Of a DNA stretch of 64,000 nt, positions 56,691 through 64,000 are shown in pieces (position 1 is the first letter of the stretch; the number at the start of each line of letters is the position of its first letter). Position numbers and translations under genes: made by a program. Source of the DNA: Catenovulum sediminis (GTDB taxonomy: Bacteria > Pseudomonadota > Gammaproteobacteria > Enterobacterales > Alteromonadaceae); assembly GCF_007289895.1 (NCBI RefSeq), contig NZ_CP041660.1:310001-374000 (forward strand), given 5' to 3'. The notes beneath the pieces were generated by a model. The model was not told where the DNA came from, ran no database searches, and saw only the letters and a list, made by a program, of their open reading frames with translations.

Positions 56691-57839
56691 TTATTCCAGA
56701 ATAATTTCAGGTTTTACTGGGCTGAATACTTGAGGTTTGTTGATCGGCTTTGCGCTAAAAGCTGCAGTTCCACTTGTAAAGTCACCACTAGTTGGGTAGC
56801 TGCTTGGCAACTCAGAGTGGGTTGTGCCTGCTGTAGTGCATACATACACTATACCCACATAATCAGCCGGATACACAATATCACCAAGCGCGTATGCTGT
56901 ATTTTCTTTAATCTGGTTGCCCATTTCATCATCGACAATCACAGTCAAGTTCGCTTTGTGCGGTGAGGTTTGAATACTGAATTCACCCGTAAGCGCATCG
57001 CTGAACATTCGAGCGACTCGCCCACTATTTAAATCTTGCACCGTTATTCGTCTTTTTGTCGGCACACCGTCAATTTTTGTGATGCCCGCAACTCGTGTAA
57101 CGGGTAAGCCTGTATAGGGTTTTAATTTAGGGGTTGGAATAAGGCCATCTGAAATATCCCACTCGGTAGGGTCTAAATTTGCATAACTGGCCGCGGTCAA
57201 TTTATCAACTTGGGCTATGTATCCGTCTTGTGAACTGTTATACGGGTTAGCACCTTCTATGTAATAGCTATCACCCGGCAATGTTCCTCTGTTCGTTATA
57301 TATTCACCGGGTTCATCATCTATCACTATGTCATTGATACAGTTGTGTATATTTGCCGCGTGGTAAATGACGCTATCATTTATATTGTTGAGTACACCAC
57401 TTAAGCGACAATAATTTAGCACCGAACCATCTGAAGCACTTGTCGAGCTTTGATAAAAAATCGCAGTCAGCAGGCTATCAGCCCCGTTAAATACAAAATG
57501 AAAGTTATTCCAAGTGCCAGCATAAAAAAGTGACCCCACTGCACCCGCAACTTTCACAAGTGTTGGAAATGTAATTTTATGGCCATTACCGTTTAAAACT
57601 GCATCTTTTAGATGAACCCCAACCTCATCACCTGACTGTCCCGGCTCGCTTAGCACTGTGCTTAATTCAGACAAGTACGTTAAATCGATATCACTCACAA
57701 AATTAAAGTATTTGCCGTTTAGCGTTGTATCTTGTGCATACAATTCAAATAGTGCTAAAAATGCATCCGCATTATGAATAATATAAGGGCTACCCGCACT
57801 GCCATCGCCGCCTAAAAACTTACTGGTATCTAATGCCAT
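56691..57839 (-). CDS. prophage tail protein, possible receptor-binding protein
   Basis: The 382-aa protein begins with DTSKFLGGDGSAGSPYIIHNADAF, a motif of right-handed beta-helix (pectate lyase-like) proteins, and residues 20-170 show short repeated strands such as NGNGHKITF. At about 310-365 is the same binding-like module as in the 250-aa protein (ALGDIVYP, VYVCTTAGTTHS). The architecture fits a tail fibre or tail spike that recognises a host polysaccharide. Confidence 0.6.
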   Translation of the reverse strand: MALDTSKFLGGDGSAGSPYIIHNADAFLALFELYAQDTTLNGKYFNFVSDIDLTYLSELSTVLSEPGQSGDEVGVHLKDAVLNGNGHKITFPTLVKVAGAVGSLFYAGTWNNFHFVFNGADSLLTAIFYQSSTSASDGSVLNYCRLSGVLNNINDSVIYHAANIHNCINDIVIDDEPGEYITNRGTLPGDSYYIEGANPYNSSQDGYIAQVDKLTAASYANLDPTEWDISDGLIPTPKLKPYTGLPVTRVAGITKIDGVPTKRRITVQDLNSGRVARMFSDALTGEFSIQTSPHKANLTVIVDDEMGNQIKENTAYALGDIVYPADYVGIVYVCTTAGTTHSELPSSYPTSGDFTSGTAAFSAKPINKPQVFSPVKPEIILE

Positions 57840-57856
57840 AAACTAAAACTCCCGAA

Positions 57857-60445
57857 TTAAGCTTGTGTAATATTGCCGCGCACTTGCACGCGGATATCGT
57901 CTTGTTCTATTGATGCGATAGACGGCAACACCGAGCGCACAAACCAAATGGGTTTTGCTGCGCCAATGGTGTTAAATCGCAGAATGTTGCCGATGCTCCA
58001 ACCGCCAGACCAACTCGCTGTTGGAACTGTAAAATAAGGCAGACTGGTTTGTGGGTTTATTGGGCTAAAGTCGACTGTTTTGTTACCTGTTGCGACTAAG
58101 CCGAGCTGCTCGCCGTATAACTCAAAATTGTCAGAATCTAAAAACTCAATGCGCCAACGCTCAGTTATTGCACTGCGGTTATTCACTGTGATTGGATTAT
58201 TGATGCTGTCAAAACCCGCATCGGCAGGGTCGCCAGTGACTTCGTTCGTCCAGTTTCCCAGCCATGTTTGTTGGTCAAAAACGTGCTTAACCTGGGCGAA
58301 TAAATCCCCCAATTGCAAAGCTGTGCTAATGTAGGTTTCACCGGCTGTATAATCTCGTGAAATGGGTAATGCGGTGTACACTCTGTTGCCTTGCACACCA
58401 CTGACTAAAACCGTTTCTTCAATCATGTCAAAGGCTGTAAACGGGGCGGTAAAACCTTGGGCCAACCAATCAGTATTAACAGTTACAATGCCTGTGGCTT
58501 GGTCGAGTGAATAATGCTGGTCGTCGGCGGTATATAAACTAATGCCGTTTGCATCAACAATATCTACCCAGCCCACATTTATCCTGCCTAAATCAATGGT
58601 GTCGTTAATCGCTGGGGTAACAATCGCCTGCTCTTGAGTGTTGTGGATCACTACAACATCAAACTGACGAATAAAGGGCACACGGCCATCAACTGGCAAA
58701 CGAACTGGATCTATTCCAGTTAATGCTTCTGGTACCGCAGTATCTTTGTAATAGACATAATCATATTGGATGGACTCGGCAAGCACCGGGCTGTCAAATG
58801 TTACATTCACAACACCGTCAATTGAAACAGTACCTAAGCCGCCTGTACCAGTTATGTCGCCATTTTCATCAGCCGATAAGCTAACCAAATTATCATTGGG
58901 TAATGTAGCGCGAATGTTGAGTGACTCACGCTTAAACTCGTCTGTTGTGATGTTAAAAACCAGCTCGCTTGTCGTTGCAAGCAAATTTTTTAAATACATG
59001 TTGTTGAACAACTCTAGTGGCAGACTGGTATTTGCTTCTGTCCAGCGGATCTCGCCCGATTGATAATCGATTGTACCGACCTGAGTGAGTGTTGTGTTTT
59101 GGCTAAAGAAGGTACCGAAATTCTGAACAGTTGATTTTTTTAGTATCTCGCCAGCTTTGTCGTATAGGCGCTCTATGGTTTTGCTGTTAGATGTTGCCGA
59201 GGTGACTTGTTCAAACAACAGACTGCCTGCAACAATGGCGGTGTCCGCTGGCAAGTTGTAGTTGTACAAATTGGCATCGTTAGCGTCGGGTGTCACATCA
59301 TCTGTAGTCGTCGGTGGGTATGCATTTTGTGAGATAAAATTAACAGTAACGGTGGCATCTAGCGGAATGGTTGACGTAAATACCACTCGAAACTGTCCAT
59401 TTTCGTAACTGACTGAGCCAGAGACTGTGCCTGCTTCATTCACTTTTAAATTAATGGTGTGCTCAGGCGTGACCAGCCATGACGCTGTTGCTGTGATACT
59501 GCCAACTTTGGGTACAATTGCACTTTCTAAAATAAAATTTGTGGCGGGTGCGATGGCTGTTGTTGTCAGTGTTTCGGTTCGTACTTTTCCGGTACCGTCT
59601 TCATTTAATGGTTTGTATGCATCGGAGGTTTCAACGCTTACTGCCGAGTCTTCTGTAAATATACCTTTGATGAACGGAACAAGTTGAGTTTGTGTTTCAG
59701 CAACTGTGAATACATCATCGCCCGCAGTTATGTCATCCGCGAGTTCAGTGACACCAACATATTGTGCATTTTTGACATGCTCTGAAGTCTCACGTAATAC
59801 AGTTGGCTGAATTTCTACCATAGCACCCGCTTGACCAACCGTTGGATCAAACACCGTCGCTGTTTTCGGGTAGTTTTTGATTAGCGGCGGATCTATTTCA
59901 ACATGTAATTCAGTACCAAAGTTAGTCACTTTTTTAACTTTGAAATACTGACCCCCTTTAGGTAAATCGTTCGACTCTGGCTGACTATATTCAATGCCAA
60001 TAAAATAAACTTTATCCACTTCAAAGCTATAACCAGTCGTTAGATACAAAGCAGTTGCATCGGCGAATTGCTCGCCCAATGTCTGGCTATCTGTAATCAC
60101 AAGTGTTTTAGTTGAAAACCCTTCGGCGCGTTCTTTCGCCTCTGCATTTTGTTCTGCTTCATTATCACCCACAAAGGCCATAACACTCACTCGGCTGTCT
60201 TCCGGCGGCTTAGCGATAATAATATGCGCGTTGCCGTAAGTGCTGGTATTTGCTGTATCGACGGTTGCGAATACCTTGCGCAAACTGACATTACCGGCGG
60301 CATGATCTATGGTGCCTACATTATCAAATATCTCATTGAGCTTACCGTCTTCGACTATGTTGCTTGTGCGAAATCCGCCCGCGTCGACTTCATCTGTCAT
60401 TTTTTGTGACTTGGCAAGCTTGATATCTGAGCGCGTAATCGTCAT
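57857..60445 (-). CDS. large prophage tail-associated protein
   Basis: The 862-aa protein is rich in beta strands, with several Ig-like stretches (for example AGTVSGSVSYENGQFRVVFT) and no recognisable enzyme motif. It has the size and place of a minor tail or tail-tip protein downstream of the tape measure gene. I do not recognise a named family. It is separated from its neighbours by 17 and 2 bases. Confidence 0.6.
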   Translation of the reverse strand: MTITRSDIKLAKSQKMTDEVDAGGFRTSNIVEDGKLNEIFDNVGTIDHAAGNVSLRKVFATVDTANTSTYGNAHIIIAKPPEDSRVSVMAFVGDNEAEQNAEAKERAEGFSTKTLVITDSQTLGEQFADATALYLTTGYSFEVDKVYFIGIEYSQPESNDLPKGGQYFKVKKVTNFGTELHVEIDPPLIKNYPKTATVFDPTVGQAGAMVEIQPTVLRETSEHVKNAQYVGVTELADDITAGDDVFTVAETQTQLVPFIKGIFTEDSAVSVETSDAYKPLNEDGTGKVRTETLTTTAIAPATNFILESAIVPKVGSITATASWLVTPEHTINLKVNEAGTVSGSVSYENGQFRVVFTSTIPLDATVTVNFISQNAYPPTTTDDVTPDANDANLYNYNLPADTAIVAGSLLFEQVTSATSNSKTIERLYDKAGEILKKSTVQNFGTFFSQNTTLTQVGTIDYQSGEIRWTEANTSLPLELFNNMYLKNLLATTSELVFNITTDEFKRESLNIRATLPNDNLVSLSADENGDITGTGGLGTVSIDGVVNVTFDSPVLAESIQYDYVYYKDTAVPEALTGIDPVRLPVDGRVPFIRQFDVVVIHNTQEQAIVTPAINDTIDLGRINVGWVDIVDANGISLYTADDQHYSLDQATGIVTVNTDWLAQGFTAPFTAFDMIEETVLVSGVQGNRVYTALPISRDYTAGETYISTALQLGDLFAQVKHVFDQQTWLGNWTNEVTGDPADAGFDSINNPITVNNRSAITERWRIEFLDSDNFELYGEQLGLVATGNKTVDFSPINPQTSLPYFTVPTASWSGGWSIGNILRFNTIGAAKPIWFVRSVLPSIASIEQDDIRVQVRGNITQA

Positions 60446-60447
60446 GG

Positions 60448-60816
60448 TTAAACCTCAATAAAACGTAAAGTAATGTTGTTAATGTAATCAGGATCGGCAT
60501 CTGCAAAATTAATGTCTGGGCTGCCGCTGACAGCTTGCTGTGAAAAATCCCACATCACGTTGTAGTCGGTGCCGTTAATGCTTAGCGTAAATTCGTTACC
60601 TGCATTAGCGGCTGCATGGGCTTCAAGTTGTGTAAATAACGCGGTGGGTTCGCTATTACTGGTTAATATTATGGGTCGGCCAGCCAATACGGTTGACTGC
60701 TCAATAAACAATGCACCGTCTGTTGCATACTGGTTAGATGCACTCACTGGGCTGTAGCCGTGCCGGTTTTGCCATGTGAATTCGGGTAAATTTATTGTGC
60801 CGTCAATGATGATCAT
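60448..60816 (-). CDS. small tail-associated protein
   Basis: The 122-aa protein has mixed strands and helices and no known motif. It overlaps the tape measure stop by 4 bases. Its position directly after the tape measure gene suggests a distal tail or tail-completion role. Confidence 0.6.
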   Translation of the reverse strand: MIIIDGTINLPEFTWQNRHGYSPVSASNQYATDGALFIEQSTVLAGRPIILTSNSEPTALFTQLEAHAAANAGNEFTLSINGTDYNVMWDFSQQAVSGSPDINFADADPDYINNITLRFIEV

Positions 60817-63692
60817 GATGTGCTCTTAATCGCTTCTAACTGAGTTAAAAAGTCGCCGTCGCCCTGACTTTCAAGCGTAAAACGCAGTAAATCGATTGAT
60901 TCAGTTAATTGTCGTATTGCGCGCGTATTGTCTGTTGTTGAATAACTATCAACAGTGCTTGAACCACCTGAACTTGTAACAGTATTTATATTGGTGCTAT
61001 TGGTATCTTGCGGCTTAGTCTGCTTGCGTGATGCCATTTCCAGCTTGTTCATTTGCTCGTCAACTATCTTCATCTGCTCGCCATAGTAGTCGCGCATATG
61101 TTTAAAACTGCTGGTATATGAAGCTTTATCAAACCGCGCACGCAATGATGTTAGCTCTCGCATATTCATCTTACTGATGTCTTCGTTGTTTAACCCAACG
61201 GTAGATAAGGTGCGTGATTCGGTTAAATCATTTCTGCTGTCGTCTGCGTTGTAATCTTTGCGTTCGTTGTTTAATTGTTCTTGAATGTCTAGTTGCTTTT
61301 GTAACGCACTAGTCAAATCATCAACCGGCTTTTTGGCATCTTTGTTAGACTTGCCCAGATCGTCGGTTGCGTCGGATGCTTCTTTATGTTTTTTAATCAG
61401 TTCGTTTAATTTATCTGTTAAACCGCTAGCCGCAGCTGTCGCTTTAATAGTAGGTGATAAAGTTGTGCCGGTTGCATCTGCATATTTTTGCGCTGCGCCC
61501 ACCATTTTCTCAAATGCTTCAGATATTTTTTCTTCGCTGGCAGTGCCTGATTCTTGAATTGTTTTAAAAGCTGCAGCTGACTTTTGTGCGGCTTCTTGCA
61601 ACGCTTTGGGTGATTCTAAACCGAGTGTTTTGTATGCGTCTTCAAGTTTATTGTTGGCTTTTATTTGCTCTTCAAATTCGCCACGTAGCTTTGTTAGCAC
61701 ATCAATTGCTCTCTGTGCACCTACTGGCATATCTTTTTCTAATGCTTCGATATGCTTGTCTAATGCGGCTTTGGCTTCCTCAATAGTTCCGGCGTTTTCA
61801 ATCCAAGCTTCAGATGTAGTTCCAATTGAATCAACAGATTTAATTGCTATTTGCTGCGATTCTTTTAGCGCATGATTGACCGTGTCGATTACTACAGCGT
61901 GATATTTCCATTTGCCCGACGCCTCATCTAAAACTAAATTACCAGCTTCTTGAGCTTCAATCGCTGTTTTTAACGATTTGAAATAGATACCCGTATCGTC
62001 AGCTATTTTTTGCAGCTCCTTTGCATATTTGATTCTAATGGCTTGTCCATCCAAAATTGATTTGGTTAATTCATCCTGAGCCTTCCTATTTTCAAAATAC
62101 GCAGCGCCTAAATCATATAGGCCTTTCACAGCGACGATTGCGGAACCAGCCAGACCAGCACGACCTAAGAATTTAGACAACCGGCTGGTTTTGGTGGCAG
62201 CCTTGTCAATCTCAACATGAGCTGGTGTTACTCCTTTTTTCACAAAATCTATTAATGCAGCAATACCTGCGGCTGAACCACTGACGATATTTTTAAAGAA
62301 TGAACCCACTTTAAGCGCAGCCCACGCGGTTACAACTGTCGCGATCTCTTTGCGATATTCAACCAAAAAGCCGATGCTTCTTTTAATGCCTTCACCAATA
62401 CTAATAATGGTATTTGAAATATCTTTAGCCCACTGTTTAAGTGTGCCGTCGTCTGCCATTTGTTTAAATCGTGCATTCACATCGGCAAGCTGCGCTTTTA
62501 ACCAGTCCATTGCACCAGCTTCAGATATTTCATTGTAAAACTGGGCTAAGTTATCTTTAGCGTTCGAGATTAAGCCACTCAGCGTGCCCATATTCTTAGC
62601 TGCTGAGCCAGCGGCTTCTTGCGCTATGGTATCCATTAGCTGTTGGATCACATCTCGGCCTAGCTTACCCTCGCTTGAAAGCTTCTGCAGCTCAATGGTA
62701 TTTTTACCTGTGGCTTTTTCTAACAGTTCCCAAACGGGCACGCCACGCTCAATTAATTGCAGTATTTCTTCACCTTGCAGCTTTTGTTTTGCCCAGGCTT
62801 GGCCAAGGGCCAGCGATATACCTTCAACTTCTTGAAATCCGCCACCCAACTTAAACGCTTGGTCTGTAATTGCTTGCAAGCTGCCGTTCATTGGGTCAAT
62901 GCCAAACGACTTAAGTTTTACAAATACTTGGCTAACTTCTTCCAGCTGCAGCGGGGTGTTTTTTGTAAAGTCTTTAACCCACGCTGTCGCTTGTTCACCA
63001 GCCTCAACACTGCCCATCAGACCTTCGAACTGGATGCGCAGTTTTTCGAATTTATCGCCTGTAGTAAATATACTTCTGAGGGAATCAAATAATTTGTCTA
63101 CGCCTACATAAGCAGCGCCTAAACCAACCACGGTTTTAGTGAGTGAGGTAATGCCGCCGTTTGCACCTGTTAAAGTGCGTGTTTGCTCGCCTAAAACTTT
63201 ATTTTTTGCCGCTATTTGTTGGCGTACATCTTTAGCCTCAGCTGCTAACCGCTTTTCTGCGCGGGTAAGCTCATCGGCGTTTACACCTGCAACGTTAAGC
63301 GACTTAACAACTTTGTTTAGCTCTGTACGTTTATCTTTAACCGCTTGCTCTGTACGTTTAATCTCAGCTTTTAAGTTGGCTGTTTCATTTTTAAATTCGG
63401 CGGTTTCGCGCTCCGCGTCTGATGCATTTTTTATGTATGTATCTAGCGCTTTTTCAAGCTATTTAAGGTTTGTTTGAGATTGGTTTATTTCAGTGTTCAG
63501 CAGTTTAAATTCGTCAATAACTGCTTTGCCTTTACCTATTTCGTCAAGCTGGCTGTTTAATTGGTCTAACGATTTTTCGGTTTTGCCTGCTGTTGCTGAT
63601 GTACTGGTAAGCGAACTTTTAACTTTATCAAATGCGTCACTCGCTAAGTTCTTAGCTTTAATTGCAATTTCTAACGCTAGATTTTTAGCCAT
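60813..63692 (-). pseudogene. tail tape measure protein, interrupted by an in-frame amber codon
   Basis: One frame of 960 codons is open except for a TAG at codon 78 (63461-63459). The first part (77 aa) and the remainder (LEKALDTYIKNASDAE onwards) are continuous coiled-coil sequence, with no shift. The long part has the helical, Ala/Gln-rich plan of tape measure proteins with the conserved segment GDKFEKLRIQFEGLMGSVEAGEQA near the end of the first third, and membrane-like helices later. The gene may be a damaged prophage copy, a sequencing error (CAG or CAA to TAG) or subject to readthrough. A later GTG at 63131 could give a shorter protein. Confidence 0.8.
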
Positions 63693-63779
63693 AATTCACC
63701 TAACAGCACGTATTTAACGGAATAGATGAAGGGCAAAAGCCCTTCATTAGTTACATATTTCTTTTAAAAATTAAATGTG

Positions 63780-64000
63780 TTACTCAGACGGGGTAATGTC
63801 GGTATATTCAAATGGTGAGTCTTTACCGGACACCAATTTGCAATTACCCGACAAAGTTGTGCTGACAAATTCACTGGCCATAAAATCAACCGCGTCGGTT
63901 GGTGCCACTGTCGCTTCAAAAATCTCTAAACGACCTGGTTTGCCCGTTGCTAGGTTTTTCATATCGCCCGTTATATTCATACGAATTTGCGATTTAATAC
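63780..64000 (-). CDS. prophage tail protein, N-terminus beyond window
   Basis: The frame is open from the window edge to the stop at 63780, at least 73 codons. Visible sequence includes MNITGDMKNLATGKPGRLEI and FVSTTLSGNCKLVSGKD. The position directly before the tape measure gene suggests a tail tube protein, though no family is recognised. No assembly chaperone gene (usually between tube and tape measure) fits in the 87 bases that follow. Confidence 0.5.
   Translation of the reverse strand, partial: IKSQIRMNITGDMKNLATGKPGRLEIFEATVAPTDAVDFMASEFVSTTLSGNCKLVSGKDSPFEYTDITPSE

Noticed and set aside
63459-63461. Genome-wide amber recoding in the prophage
   Set aside because: Only this one gene has an internal TAG; no suppressor tRNA is visible. 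Local lesion or readthrough is simpler.

Overview
This 64 kb window is chromosomal DNA of a gammaproteobacterium, most likely a marine member of the Alteromonadales (Alteromonadaceae-like). The evidence is the conserved order era-rnc-lepB-lepA and rseC-rseB-rseA-rpoE-nadB with ygfX-sdhE-ygfZ, an AT-rich base composition, and a large nitrate assimilation locus of the kind found in marine gammaproteobacteria. The species cannot be named from the sequence alone. No rRNA, tRNA or CRISPR array was found.

Region 1 (1-19.8 kb) is mostly housekeeping. On the minus strand are era (cut by the window edge), rnc, lepB and lepA. A nickel-pincer nucleotide (NPN) cofactor cluster follows (larC-larE-larB plus a nickel transporter-like gene, with no larA in view), then a GntR/FadR regulator and the envelope-stress operon rpoE-rseA-rseB-rseC, which has a recognisable sigma-E promoter. 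nadB, ygfZ, a SlyD-like isomerase, rdgB and hemW run on the plus strand; ygfX-sdhE and a short-chain dehydrogenase run on the minus strand.

Region 2 (19.9-25 kb) holds two Lcl/DUF1566-type surface proteins and a REC-REC-PAS-GGDEF-EAL cyclic-di-GMP protein.

Region 3 (25-50 kb) is the nitrate assimilation locus. On the minus strand, in transcription order, are nrtA, nrtB, nrtD, nasB, nasA, a TrpD2/YbiB homologue, a porin, cobA (siroheme), nirB, nirD, narK and a PP2C phosphatase-kinase fusion. nasT (ANTAR antiterminator) lies on the plus strand after two sugar-nucleotide epimerases and a DUF481 protein. Three sigma-54-type -24/-12 elements sit before nrtA, nasA and cobA. The nrtA leader carries a hexaloop hairpin pair and an intrinsic terminator of the kind NasT controls. 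Both nitrate uptake genes (nrtA and narK) carry a single-base frameshift at a homopolymer, whereas all the reductase genes are intact. A RoxA/MauG-like dihaem cytochrome follows nasT.

Region 4 (50.4-64 kb) is accessory. It starts with palindromic repeats and ends inside a prophage late (tail) operon on the minus strand: partial tail gene, tape measure (interrupted by an in-frame amber codon), five further structural proteins, a small protein and a DNA methyltransferase. Downstream of the methyltransferase is a tightly coupled AAA ATPase/PIN-nuclease-like pair, which looks like an undescribed or little-described defence or toxin cassette.

Two intergenic places (32.75 and 50.35 kb) carry the same composite repeat: a perfect-period heptanucleotide array joined to an identical-position REP-like hairpin. 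The heptamer differs between the two loci while the junction is conserved. This composite and the ATPase-PIN pair are the most interesting unexplained items in the window.
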